Assembly (NCBI GenBank): GCA_020650975.1
Contig: JAIPMN010046732.1
Coordinates: forward strand, 4,764-26,111
Reading direction: 5' to 3'
From: Apostichopus californicus
Taxonomy: Eukaryota; Echinodermata; Holothuroidea; Aspidochirotida; Stichopodidae
DNA: 21,348 nt
Shown here: one piece after another, positions 17,001 through 21,348 of the stretch
Layout of the letters: each line of letters begins with the position of its first letter
Numbering within the stretch: the stretch's first letter is position 1
Translations under genes and position numbers: made by a program
Notes under the pieces: model-generated
Database searches by the model: none
The model's input: only the letters and a program-made list of their open reading frames with translations
Told to the model about the DNA's origin: nothing

Positions 17001-18685
17001 ATTTTTCGCTTTCCTCTGTTTGCAGCCGGACCTCCCAGTATCCCGTAAACTTTCTCCAAGGGAACAGAGAGATGTTGATGTCATTAGTAAGTAAATTTCC
17101 ATCTTGCAGTTTAATCTGTAGTTTGATTTGAATGGGTCACAATCGGGTGGAACCATTTCTTGATCCTTTAACAAGAGTGGTACTTGAAAACATTCATTCA
17201 TTCATTTCCAGCATGATTAGGTAATTAAATAAGTTCAAATGACCTTTGACATTTGGACAGGTGTTGTTTTCAGAGAACAGTTGCATGATTAGGTCATTAA
17301 GTAAGTTCAAATGACCTTTGACATTTGGACAGGTATTTTTTCCAGAGAACAGTTGCACACTAGATGATGTTCAAAGCATTGAACAGACGAAGACACATCT
17401 TTACTGCTATCTGAGAACAGCCATTCTTTGGATGTACGGAGATTTCGTTTGCCCTTTGCCCCCCTCCCCTGTCCCAGTTGGTAGTACCTCTGTATACCCT
17501 GTTATGCTCAGCTATTTCACTATTTGTTTGAAAGTCCTGTGTTTTTTTTATTATATTTTATGGTACATTCATGATAAATTATTAGATCTTGCCGCTTGCT
17601 AGTCAAATTGCTTTTAACTTTTTGCTGATTTTTTTCTCTCTACTTTTGACTATATTCTGTCTAAGAATTTTCATCAGGTTAACATGACAGTTGGTGACCA
17701 ATTGCATTTTCCATAAAATTCTTCTCTAGTATGGTCACAGACATTAAAATGACCCTCAAATGTGCTGTTGATGGGTTAGTACATACAAAGAAATAAGGGT
17801 TGCCCTTGTTGTCACTTTCAAATTCTTAATCCAATTTGATTCCCCTTTTTTCAGCTGACCCAGTATTTTTGTCCTACAAACCCAATATTTGGAAGCATAA
17901 CCCTCCTACACTCAGCCCCCCCCCCCTATATTTCTTCGAAAGAGGGGCTCTGATGTACTATAGCATATGCCACATTCTGATGTTCTCCTTTACTCTGGTC
18001 TCTGGGAGTACGACCCTCTTTGAATATCTTATTCTTTCAACAGAGAAATTAATCTACAGTTACTTTCTGATCGTGCGTAAGAATATACAGGACAGCGTCC
18101 CCAAAGCCATCATGCATTTTCTCGTAAATCATGTCCAGGATAACCTACAGAGCTACCTGGTCGGTCGTCTCTACAAGCAGGACGAAATAAATACACTGCT
18201 GAATGAGTCTGAAAACATTGCACAGAGGAGGAAAGATGCCCAGGAGATGTTAGGGGTAAGAAAACCTTTTTTACCCTCCAATACCCGAACATCTCAAAAT
18301 GATAACAAATGCTCAATGCCCTCCAACGGCTTTTGAAGGTTAACCCCGTTGTTGGGCAGAATGTGTTGATATGTCACTGTCCATCACAAAGGGGCACACA
18401 GTTCTTTTGCTGGCAGTGTCATTGACAATCATGACTGATAAACTTCAATGCAAATGTACTTAATAGGAAGGAAGCTGGGTGTTGGGAATGGGAGGGGAGG
18501 GGAGAGGGTGGGGGAGAGGGTGGGGAGGGGCAAGAGTTCACCAAGGCAAAAAAAAGGTTGGAGAACTATTGTTACACAATGTGTGTTACATTTGGTCAAT
18601 CTTGGTTTCTCTTGTTTTCCCTCCTCAGGCTTTGCAGCAAGCTGGCCAAGTTATCGGTGAAATAAGAGAAACTCATCTTTGGTGA
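1938..18685 (+). CDS. DNM1L: Dynamin-1-like / DRP1 fission GTPase, 5'-partial, 14 exons
   Basis: Spliced CDS: join(1938..2027, 6283..6404, 7661..7910, 8859..8939, 9722..9789, 11277..11381, 11834..12039, 12690..12810, 13815..14051, 14770..14922, 15666..15869, 17026..17086, 18044..18255, 18629..18685), 1967 nt, 654 codons plus stop. Seen: all introns are GT-AG, phases match, and no internal stop occurs. Residue numbers here start at the first complete codon. Switch I IVTRRP is at 3-8, DLPG at 93-96, TKLD at 162-165, NRSQ at 193-196, the stalk at about 300-450, the variable domain at about 450-545, RKLS at 552-555, and the effector domain to the C-terminal RETHLW. Known for the family: a cytosolic GTPase recruited to mitochondria and peroxisomes, which assembles into helices that constrict the membrane. 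The family is about 700-740 residues, so about 55-60 N-terminal residues with the P-loop are missing upstream. The absence of a PH domain and the presence of the ADAA/NLL/RKLS stretches separate it from classical endocytic dynamin. Confidence 0.97.
2700..2756 (+). other. G-rich tract, quadruplex-capable
   Basis: Seen: at least four runs of three or more G separated by short loops, on the sense strand of intron w1 (aggagggac...ggggtggtggggttgggggtcgggg). It fits the usual G-quadruplex pattern. Function is unknown; the call is pattern only. Confidence 0.5.
5881..5910 (+). CDS. DNM1L: Candidate 30-nt microexon A1 at the A-insert position (unproven)
   Basis: Seen: a pyrimidine-rich acceptor (ctcttgcgtcttccag) ends at 5880 and gtaatt follows at 5911. 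Joined between exons w1 and w2 it keeps phase 1-1 and the frame, adding ten residues in total, roughly [10 protein letters not shown], ahead of DEIKAEEW. Known: DRP1 genes of vertebrates splice a short A-insert into this exact surface loop of the GTPase domain. Inference: this could be the equivalent. The donor is only moderate, and a 4-kb intron will hold some such pairs by chance. Confidence 0.25.
5990..6038 (+). mobile_element. Fragment of a retroelement 3' tail, + orientation
   Basis: Seen: ggtgttgagcgctatataaa followed by a short A-rich stretch and (ATT)n to about 6036. The GCGCTATATAA core followed by an ATT microsatellite is, from memory, the tail of widespread L2-clade LINE/SINE families in fish and marine invertebrates. 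Only the 3' end is recognisable here. A matching copy in the opposite orientation lies at about 6450-6555, on the other side of exon w2. Confidence 0.5.
6047..6115 (+). repeat. 34-bp tandem duplication
   Basis: Seen: two adjacent copies, 6047-6080 and 6081-6115, each running agagttattttaatatccag then a T-rich gttgatttgtttat. They differ by one inserted T. The second copy supplies the pyrimidine-rich stretch just before the candidate microexon acceptor at 6119-6120. Confidence 0.85.
6121..6150 (+). CDS. DNM1L: Candidate 30-nt microexon A2 at the A-insert position (unproven)
   Basis: Seen: acceptor gttgattttgtttatagcag ends at 6120 and a strong donor acag|gtaagg follows 6150, close to the GT-AG consensus. 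In the phase set by exon w1 it reads [10 protein letters not shown] without a stop and rejoins exon w2 in frame. It lies 132 nt upstream of exon w2. A hydrophobic insert with a cysteine would be unusual for this loop. This is a candidate only; transcript data would be needed. Confidence 0.25.
6283..6404 (+). CDS. DNM1L: DNM1L exon w2 (AEEWGKF exon of GTPase domain)
   Basis: 122 nt. The acceptor is ttattctcttag and the donor taag|gtgaga. It completes the split Asp, then reads [20 protein letters not shown] and on to RMAGTNK, ending in phase 0. The human protein has [20 protein letters not shown] at this place, so alignment is nearly ungapped. This segment packs beside the nucleotide site and precedes the DLPG strand. 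Confidence 0.97.
6450..6930 (-). mobile_element. Probable SINE/LINE fragment, - orientation
   Basis: Seen: (AAT)n-rich sequence at 6450-6489, then tgagacttatatagcgccaa and gctcaaggcgctttacaaac. On the - strand this reads a GCGCC...GGCGC hairpin, GCGCTATATAAG, and an ATT-rich tail, the arrangement of L2-type retroelement 3' ends as I remember them. The body to the right (6560-6930) has the texture of a degenerate repeat but I cannot place its 5' end. No reverse transcriptase reading frame is visible. Confidence 0.5.
6949..7003 (+). repeat. GACA/GAGA microsatellite
   Basis: Seen: imperfect gagacggagagagacacaga leading into perfect (gaca) repeats ending at about 7003. An ordinary simple repeat in intron w2. 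Confidence 0.85.
7331..7354 (+). repeat. (ATAGGC)4 hexanucleotide repeat
   Basis: Seen: four perfect tandem copies of ataggc, followed by an A-run. Simple sequence in intron w2. Confidence 0.9.
7661..7910 (+). CDS. DNM1L: DNM1L exon w3 (DLPG, core GTPase domain)
   Basis: 250 nt. The acceptor is catcttcgtag and the donor gatg|gtacgt. It reads [20 protein letters not shown]..., carries the G3 motif DLPG at 7727-7738, and continues through [20 protein letters not shown] to VDPDG (last Gly split). DLPG contacts the gamma-phosphate side of GTP and its Asp helps position Mg2+. The [15 protein letters not shown] block is identical to the human protein as I recall it. It is the longest exon in the window. 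Confidence 0.98.
7911..8858 (+). other. Intron w3 (948 nt), mostly minisatellite
   Basis: From intron base +5 to about 8701 the sequence is a single tandem array (see the repeat entry). The remaining 157 nt holds an AT-rich end and the acceptor gtataatcttgaag, which has a weak pyrimidine tract. No exon lies inside. Confidence 0.9.
7915..8701 (+). repeat. Minisatellite, units growing from 14 to 18 to 21-22 bp
   Basis: Seen: four 14-bp units (gtatcatttgtaat type) at 7915-7970, then mainly 18-bp units (gtatcattggtaacgaat), with 21-22-bp units carrying an extra tag or g becoming dominant after about 8255. The array begins four bases after the exon w3 donor. Because 18 and 21 are multiples of three, long open frames appear on both strands (7918-8193, 7946-8339, 7962-8339, 8286-8505). 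They are by-products of the array and not genes. Confidence 0.95.
8859..8939 (+). CDS. DNM1L: DNM1L exon w4 (TKLD motif)
   Basis: 81 nt. The acceptor is tcttgaag and the donor agag|gtacgt. It reads (G)[20 protein letters not shown] then DILCGR with a split Val at the end. The G4 motif TKLD (8882-8893) gives guanine specificity through its Asp. The human protein has [21 protein letters not shown], so differences are conservative apart from M to C. Confidence 0.97.
8940..9721 (+). other. Intron w4 (782 nt) with SINE
   Basis: Most of 9040-9395 is more GC-rich than the surroundings and holds the reverse-oriented SINE. The rest is AT-rich, ending in a long pyrimidine tract (ttcttcttctatcacag). 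No coding exon was seen. Confidence 0.85.
9190..9395 (-). mobile_element. tRNA-derived SINE, - orientation
   Basis: Seen on the - strand: a tRNA-like head starting near 9390 with a perfect RNA polymerase III B box GGTTCGAGTCC (9341-9351). It is followed by gttgtgtccttgcgcaaggc, actttatctccattgcc and cccaggggaataaatgggga. From memory these blocks recur in SINE2-type elements of echinoderms, amphioxus and other marine animals. The A box is poor, so the copy is probably old and inactive. The far end is uncertain and may reach about 9040. Confidence 0.65.
9722..9789 (+). CDS. DNM1L: DNM1L exon w5 (NRSQ motif)
   Basis: 68 nt. The acceptor is cttctatcacag and the donor aaag|gtaagt. It reads (V)[20 protein letters not shown] and KK, ending in phase 0. 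NRSQ at 9757-9768 is the G5-type motif of dynamins that closes over the base. Almost identical to the human protein (NRSQLDINNKK). Confidence 0.97.
10665..10986 (+). repeat. 23-bp minisatellite with internal gap
   Basis: Seen: about a dozen units of acaaccctcccagatcaggc plus cat, some shortened or diverged. They are interrupted by 14 N at 10914-10927. The central units are nearly identical and the outer ones more diverged. The N run marks unresolved sequence, so copy number is not reliable. Confidence 0.93.
10914..10927. other. Assembly gap (14 N)
   Basis: Fourteen N inside the 23-bp array. The array probably collapsed or failed to assemble here, so the true intron may be longer. Confidence 0.97.
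11277..11381 (+). CDS. DNM1L: DNM1L exon w6 (end of GTPase domain)
   Basis: 105 nt, 35 codons, phase 0 at both ends. The acceptor is tacttcaacag and the donor cagg|gtaagc. It reads [20 protein letters not shown] then [15 protein letters not shown]. The human protein has [35 protein letters not shown], so this is a clear orthologous exon covering the last helices of the GTPase domain. Confidence 0.97.
11382..11833 (+). other. Intron w6 (452 nt)
   Basis: No motif or repeat of note. It ends in a TATA-rich stretch (gtatatatatatttaatttacag). The open frame at 11592-11840 is chance. Confidence 0.8.
11834..12039 (+). CDS. DNM1L: DNM1L exon w7 (linker and start of stalk)
   Basis: 206 nt. The acceptor is atttaatttacag and the donor aatt|gtgagt. 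It reads [20 protein letters not shown]..., then [20 protein letters not shown] and [12 protein letters not shown] with a split Leu. It joins the GTPase domain to the middle domain through the bundle signalling region. [16 protein letters not shown] is nearly invariant in DRP1 proteins. Confidence 0.97.
12040..12689 (+). other. Intron w7 (650 nt)
   Basis: Plain AT-rich intron. It ends with tctcacttttgacag. I see no repeats or extra exons in it. Confidence 0.8.
12690..12810 (+). CDS. DNM1L: DNM1L exon w8 (stalk)
   Basis: 121 nt. The acceptor is cttttgacag and the donor aaca|gtaagt. It completes Leu, then [40 protein letters not shown], ending in phase 0. This is one of the most conserved stalk segments. 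[19 protein letters not shown] is kept and supports self-assembly contacts in the family. Confidence 0.97.
12811..13814 (+). other. Intron w8 (1004 nt)
   Basis: Contains a 141-bp diverged tandem duplication (12853 to about 13115) and an A13 run near 13540. It ends with tttctttccttcgcag. The open frames at 12944-13150 and 13678-13866 have no family resemblance, except that the second overlaps exon w9 in another frame. Confidence 0.85.
12853..13115 (+). repeat. 141-bp diverged tandem duplication
   Basis: Seen: tgttcaacctcttcagaaaa followed by gaatctttcaacgggaatgt occurs at 12853 and again at 12994. Both copies continue through caggatgaaatattaatg and a nearly shared aataattca. Small indels separate the copies, so the offset falls from 141 to 138. 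It is fully intronic. Confidence 0.9.
13815..14051 (+). CDS. DNM1L: DNM1L exon w9 (stalk)
   Basis: 237 nt, 79 codons, phase 0 at both ends. The acceptor is ttccttcgcag and the donor gatg|gtcagt. It reads [40 protein letters not shown], then [20 protein letters not shown] and a more divergent tail ending SPTNTM. The human protein has RIIQHCSNYSTQELLRF, so this version is three residues shorter in the HC-TQ loop. The stretch after PKLHE differs more from vertebrates than the rest of the exon. Confidence 0.97.
14052..14769 (+). other. Intron w9 (718 nt)
   Basis: No exon found. A strongly G-rich tract (about 14681-14716) lies just 54 nt before the acceptor ttttttactgaag at 14769. Confidence 0.82.
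14681..14716 (+). other. G-rich tract upstream of the variable-domain exon
   Basis: Seen: ggagggtgagggaggggggagggggtgggggaagg, with at least five runs of three or more G on the sense strand. It fits a G-quadruplex pattern and sits between the expected branch-point region and intron body of the exon w10 acceptor. It could affect use of that acceptor; this is inference. Confidence 0.6.
14770..14922 (+). CDS. DNM1L: DNM1L exon w10 (end of stalk, start of variable domain)
   Basis: 153 nt, 51 codons, phase 0 at both ends. The acceptor is tttactgaag and the donor caag|gtaaga. It reads [40 protein letters not shown] and [11 protein letters not shown]. [22 protein letters not shown] is a hallmark of DRP1, while the rest belongs to the divergent variable domain. 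Its 3' part from codon H at 14839, together with donor and adjoining intron, is duplicated immediately downstream. Confidence 0.97.
14838..15127 (+). repeat. 145-bp tandem duplication of the exon w10 3' half, donor and intron
   Basis: Seen: copy 1 is 14838-14982 and copy 2 is 14983-15127. From acctaacaag onward the copies differ at only about three of some 110 positions and share the donor caaggtaagact. The first 33 nt differ at about six. The copy 2 coding part keeps the frame without a stop ([14 protein letters not shown]...LAK). Copy 2 lacks the original acceptor. An AG at 15009-15010 would give a 57-nt phase-0 exon (15011-15067), but an AG two bases earlier would shift the frame. Confidence 0.93.
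14923..15665 (+). other. Intron w10 (743 nt)
   Basis: Begins with the downstream part of the 145-bp duplication. It continues with a long T/C-rich stretch (15115-15245) and a G12 run with nearby G-runs at about 15365-15412. It ends in ccctgtctgtactcag. Reading through from exon w10 reaches a TAA within about 35 nt, so retention would truncate the protein. Confidence 0.87.
15011..15067 (+). CDS. DNM1L: Possible alternative variable-domain exon w10b (unproven)
   Basis: 57 nt within the second copy of the duplication, reading [19 protein letters not shown] and then an intact donor gtaaga. Phase 0 at both ends would let it be added after exon w10 as a direct 19-residue repeat. The acceptor context is weak: the nearest pyrimidine stretch (ccttctgttta) is about 30 nt upstream and the first AG after it is at 15007-15008, out of frame. 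Copy 2 may instead be a silent decoy donor. Confidence 0.2.
15666..15869 (+). CDS. DNM1L: DNM1L exon w11 (variable domain / B-insert)
   Basis: 204 nt, 68 codons, phase 0 at both ends. The acceptor is ctgtactcag and the donor tgtt|gtaagt. It reads [40 protein letters not shown] and so on to [12 protein letters not shown]. It is low in order, rich in Ser, Pro and Gly. W-x-x-L-L-K resembles WRGMLK of the human protein, and INLLPGV resembles VNLLDVP. The Ser-Pro at 15816-15821 (PGSPK) sits where human DRP1 has its CDK/ERK site S616 (PASPQK), by position relative to NLL. Confidence 0.95.
15870..17025 (+). other. Intron w11 (1156 nt)
   Basis: Contains the 48-bp array (16101-16484), a G-rich homopolymer region at about 16580-16610 and a T-rich A/T stretch at 16875-16905. 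It ends with ctttcctctgtttgcag. The long - strand open frame at 16029-16484 is a by-product of the array. Confidence 0.88.
16101..16484 (+). repeat. Eight 48-bp tandem repeats
   Basis: Seen: units starting at 16101, 16149, 16197, 16245, 16293, 16341, 16389 and 16437, all exactly 48 bp. They carry the core caatatatacactgtaggag followed by agttgtgtaggtttggtg and gatagaacac. No indels separate the units, only substitutions. A 48-bp unit is 16 codons, so the - strand stays open with a periodic [14 protein letters not shown] translation. There is no support for this being a protein. Confidence 0.96.
17026..17086 (+). CDS. DNM1L: DNM1L exon w12 (RKLS phosphosite)
   Basis: 61 nt. The acceptor is cctctgtttgcag and the donor atta|gtaagt. 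It reads [20 protein letters not shown] and one base of a split Lys. The human counterpart is [21 protein letters not shown], whose Ser (S637) is the PKA and calcineurin switch for fission. The R-K-L-S core and serine (17053-17055) are kept, but the next residue is Pro instead of Ala. Confidence 0.95.
17211..17354 (+). repeat. 72-bp tandem duplication
   Basis: Seen: 17211-17282 and 17283-17354 are adjacent copies of gcatgattaggtaattaaat followed by gttcaaatgacctttgacat and ttggacaggt. A few substitutions separate them. Both copies carry a pyrimidine-rich ...cagagaacag acceptor-like site, but no exon follows that fits the DRP1 frame. Confidence 0.93.
17855..18043 (+). CDS. DNM1L: Possible 5' extension of exon w13 by an upstream acceptor (unproven)
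   Basis: Seen: ttccccttttttcag ends at 17854. The 189 nt (63 codons) from there to the standard acceptor have no stop in the phase required after exon w12, so use of this site would insert 63 residues before KLIYSY. The translated stretch is hydrophobic and Pro-rich, with a C-run inside. It does not resemble known DRP1 sequence and would disrupt the start of the effector domain. Chance is a likely explanation. Confidence 0.12.
18044..18255 (+). CDS. DNM1L: DNM1L exon w13 (GTPase effector domain)
   Basis: 212 nt. The acceptor is ttctttcaacag and the donor tagg|ggtaag with GT at 18256-18257. It completes Lys, then [60 protein letters not shown] and [10 protein letters not shown]. This domain folds back onto the stalk and stimulates GTP hydrolysis during assembly. 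[16 protein letters not shown] is identical to the human protein as I recall it. Confidence 0.98.
18256..18628 (+). other. Intron w13 (373 nt)
   Basis: Short intron dominated by a G-rich tract at 18483-18530 about 100 nt before the acceptor ttttccctcctcag. Reading on from exon w13 without splicing adds about 26 residues before a stop. Confidence 0.87.
18483..18530 (+). other. G-rich tract in last intron, quadruplex-capable
   Basis: Seen: eight or so runs of three to five G separated by one to three bases, on the sense strand, without an interrupting C until 18531. It is one of the strongest quadruplex-like stretches in the window. It lies 98 nt before the terminal exon. Any effect on splicing is inference. 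Confidence 0.65.
18629..18685 (+). CDS. DNM1L: DNM1L exon w14, terminal coding exon
   Basis: 57 nt. The acceptor is gttttccctcctcag. It reads [18 protein letters not shown] then TGA at 18683-18685. The human protein ends [18 protein letters not shown], so the last residues RETHLW are identical and fix the stop. Confidence 0.98.
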   Translation, partial: ALQQAGQVIGEIRETHLW

Positions 18686-18811
18686 TTAGAGAGAAGGACG
18701 TCTCAAGTTTGGAGCTAAAACATTGGTGGATAAGACATTATGTGTGCAAGAAGTAATTATTGATTGTCCAATGTGTGTGTGATGTTATGAAAGTCAGCCT
18801 TTTGTGAGGAC

Positions 18812-18817
18812 ATTAAA
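18812..18817 (+). promoter_or_regulatory. Candidate polyadenylation signal ATTAAA
   Basis: 127 nt after the stop codon and followed within about 20-35 nt by the GT-rich tgcctgtgttatgtcttgta, the arrangement expected of a cleavage site. ATTAAA is the commonest variant signal in animals. It would give a short 3' UTR of about 150 nt. Confidence 0.4.
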
Positions 18818-19319
18818 AATGGGGAAAGTTTGCCTGTGTTATGTCTTGTATGGAACAGATCAAATCAGGGAATTCTTTAAAGCAATTCATCTAGATGAAG
18901 ATGAAATAACTACGGACATCTCTGTCCGTTCTCAAATTCTTGGATTGCTTAGTCTGTTTGATTTGCTGAAAAGTTGAAAAGGTTGTCAGCATTTTTCTCA
19001 AATGAAAGATCTTCCTAATAACTAGAGTTTCTTGAGAGCAAAGAAAAGATTTTGGGGGGGAATCTAGATTAGAATTCAGCTTAGAAAAAAATATTACTTT
19101 CTTCGGTAGGTTGCTTATAAATGATAACCAATTTTCATATTACAACTTGTAAAGATGGCAGCATTGATGATTTCTAATTTGTAAGCGAGTTATCAGCACT
19201 CTCCCATGAAGTGAATCGGACAGGTGGATTAACAGGGTTTAGATGGTTCAGCTATAAAAACACTTGCCTTTTGAATCTTCTAATCAGAATGTTACATTAC
19301 TTTTGTGACCTCTGTTTAC

Positions 19320-19325
19320 ATTAAA
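19320..19325 (+). promoter_or_regulatory. Alternative polyadenylation signal ATTAAA
   Basis: ATTAAA in tacattaaacag, followed by moderate T-rich sequence. Weaker than the first candidate, since the downstream GT-rich element is poor. Confidence 0.2.
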
Positions 19326-20566
19326 CAGTTTATTCTCACTCAAGACCAAATTTGTTAGTTAAGCCACTAGTTTGGAAGTTGGCCCCCCTTTCTTTTTTTA
19401 TTACACATGAAAGACCTGCAAGCTTATATGACCAAGTCATAATGTTAGCTTTGATATATTTCTAAAATTCTTTTCAAAAGTAGTTGATAAAGCTAGATGA
19501 AATTAGAGATAGATGCTAGAGAAATGGTAAGTCATGATATCATAGAAACAAGTAAAGTAGATTAAAATGCTTTTTTAATTGCATAAATGATTCTTCAACA
19601 CAACATAGTGAATTTACATGAACTTAAAAAGTTATAATTTTTTGTGGGGGGAAGGAACATGTTTGTCTGAAATATTTACACATAGTTTTTTTCAGAATTC
19701 TTCAGGAAGTTTAGTTGTTTTGACACGAATATGGATTTGTAGTTAGGTTCGCAAAGTCTATATGGTGTTGCTTTGTGAAAGCCACACAGTGATGTTGTAA
19801 TATTGTATCCAAAGTTTAGTTTGTGAATGGTTTCATTTGGAAATGTTGGATTAAGACCTCGATTGATTTGATGGTTTGTCACTTCGACTAGGCATTTCAT
19901 GTGACATTATGTTGATTTAGGTCATCGTTCACATCAAAAAGAACAACAACAAAGGTTTCAAGACAAATCGCTTGACTCACTTGAGTTTTAGTTTGAGCTT
20001 GACTTTTATGGCAGTGTTTGAGTAACACTGTACAGTCTCCACAAAAGCTTATTAAGAATTACCAGCATTTAATTAAATTAATTCCAGGTGTTGGTACTTA
20101 AACAATATCAACAAGGGCCATATTTAACCTGTTGGTGTTTGCCCTTTGATGACCACTGACAAAAGACCTCGTTAACTGAATATGAAAACTGTATGGTAAA
20201 TATGAAACTGTCTTTGAAGGTCTTTGTTGCTAATGGATTCAACAATCTTAGCACATATACAACTAAGTATCAGAGTTAGGCATGAACTTATATATCCTTC
20301 ACAAGTATTTTTCTATGGATATATGCAAGTAAAGGGTTTGTATAATTGGGTGCCATTTCAAAGAGGATCTTTTTCATGAATGAGTGACCATTAGACCTAA
20401 CGGTCAGTCTTCTTGAAGATGCGATCAACCCTTCACTCAAAGTAAAAACCTCCTGGGACATCTAATGTAACCTCTGTATTAAGTTACACGTAATAAGGTA
20501 ACAAAAATAATAGGGTAATTCAAAATTCAAAAAAGGCAAAAATTAGTTAGTTAGGAACTGAGCCAC

Positions 20567-20572
20567 ATTAAA
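20567..20572 (+). promoter_or_regulatory. Alternative polyadenylation signal ATTAAA
   Basis: ATTAAA in ccacattaaaagtgg with GT-rich ctctttgtgggttgg about 20-30 nt downstream. It would give a 3' UTR of about 1.9 kb. Confidence 0.25.
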
Positions 20573-21348
20573 AGTGGTTGAAAAGTATCTCTTTGTGGGT
20601 TGGAAATGAGCTGTAAACTATCTGATGCAATGTATACAATTTATTTGTAGAGAGTTGGATTTTTTTACTCTTAGAAAAGCCTGTGGTGCAATACTGGTGA
20701 ATTTTGTACATTTACATTGCTTTGGAATGTTTTTCTATTTCTTTTGTTCATTTTGTTTTATTTCTCTCTTTGCTCTCCCACCTCTGTTTGTTTTAAGGGT
20801 TCCTTCTTCATTTCTTTCCCTAATTCTAAGCATTTACTTGAAGTATTATTGTTTGAAGTATTTGTAGAGTGCAACAACGGTACAGAGAAGCACTGCAAAT
20901 CTTTCCTAACCTATAAACATGAGTAATGTTGGCAAGTTTCCTACCCAGTGGGATAACTAGTAATTCAGCCTTTAGCATGCTTATAAAAGTCTTGTATAAC
21001 AAGTCATACTTCTACCTATAAACTATACCCCGAACTATTTAATTTGCTATGTTTATGATGTTTTCATTCGCTGTATGTAAAATGTGTGTGTGTGTGTAAA
21101 GTATGATCATGTTATGTAACTATGATCTCTTTGCTTTTGCTCCTCATTTATTACTTATTTTTCTTCCATCTTTCTTTACTTCCCTTCCCCCCCCCCTTTT
21201 TTTGTTATTACCCAGGAGGTCTTTGTGTTTAAAATAAGCATGTAATAATATTTTGTGATAACAATGGTTTTACATAAGGACATGTATATGTATATGTTTA
21301 ATTATATTCCATACACATCTTGATGTTATGATCAATGCTTCTTGCAGA

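Larger units (their letters stand above)
17087..18043 (+). other. Intron w12 (957 nt)
   Basis: Contains the 72-bp duplication (17211-17354), C-rich runs at about 17460-17475 and 17917-17927, and an upstream acceptor at 17854 whose downstream sequence is open in frame into exon w13. It ends in tattctttcaacag. Confidence 0.87.
18686..21348 (+). other. 3' UTR and downstream flank
   Basis: No AATAAA and no second gene were found. AT-rich, with possible ATTAAA signals (separate entries), a C10 run at about 21187-21196 and (GT)n at about 21086-21097. The small open frames at 19676-19900 (-) and 20625-20926 (+) show no recognisable family. Where the transcript ends is not decided by sequence alone. 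Confidence 0.6.

Noticed and set aside
18256..18336. Alternative C-terminus by retention of intron w13
   Set aside because: The frame continues about 26 codons to a stop, but the donor at 18256 is strong and the terminal exon encodes the conserved RETHLW end. The extension has no conserved feature.
19676..19900. 74-codon - strand frame downstream of the gene
   Set aside because: No recognisable domain, no neighbouring exons or signals; length is within chance for AT-rich sequence.

Overview
The window is a stretch of an animal nuclear genome. It carries most of one spliced gene on the + strand: a dynamin-related GTPase of the DRP1 / DNM1L class, which drives mitochondrial and peroxisomal fission. 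Fourteen coding exons (called w1 to w14 here) can be read between 1938 and 18685. Every junction has an AG acceptor and a GT donor, all phases agree, and the joined frame is open for 654 residues up to a TGA. The first exon or exons lie upstream of base 1. They should encode roughly the first 55-60 residues, including the P-loop GxxxxGKS. The window therefore opens inside an intron.

Exon order follows the protein. Exons w1-w6 (1938-11381) hold the rest of the GTPase domain, with switch I, DLPG, TKLD and NRSQ. Exons w6-w10 (11277-14922) cover the last part of the GTPase domain, the linker and the middle domain/stalk. The end of w10 plus w11 (14839-15869) form the variable domain, or B-insert. 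Exons w12-w14 (17026-18685) hold a conserved RKLS phosphosite, the GTPase effector domain and the typical DRP1 ending RETHLW. From 18686 to 21348 there is 3' UTR and flank without a second gene.

The introns are AT-rich and full of repeats. They include a 14/18/21-bp minisatellite that begins at a 5' splice site (7915-8701), a 23-bp array interrupted by a 14-N assembly gap (10665-10986), eight units of a 48-bp array (16101-16484), and four local tandem duplications of 34, 72, 141 and 145 bp. There is also a tRNA-derived SINE on the - strand (about 9190-9395), and two fragments in opposite orientation with the GCGCTATATAA...(ATT)n tail on either side of exon w2. Repeats of these kinds, the long introns and the protein's divergence from the vertebrate protein suggest a marine invertebrate, perhaps a deuterostome such as an echinoderm or hemichordate. 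That placement is a guess from remembered repeat types.

I see no operon, prokaryotic feature, virus or CRISPR, and no evidence of a new multi-gene system. The points worth a second look concern alternative splicing at the two places where DRP1 is known to vary. These are two candidate 30-nt microexons at the A-insert position, a duplicated 3' half of the variable-domain exon with its donor site, and an in-frame upstream acceptor before the effector-domain exon.
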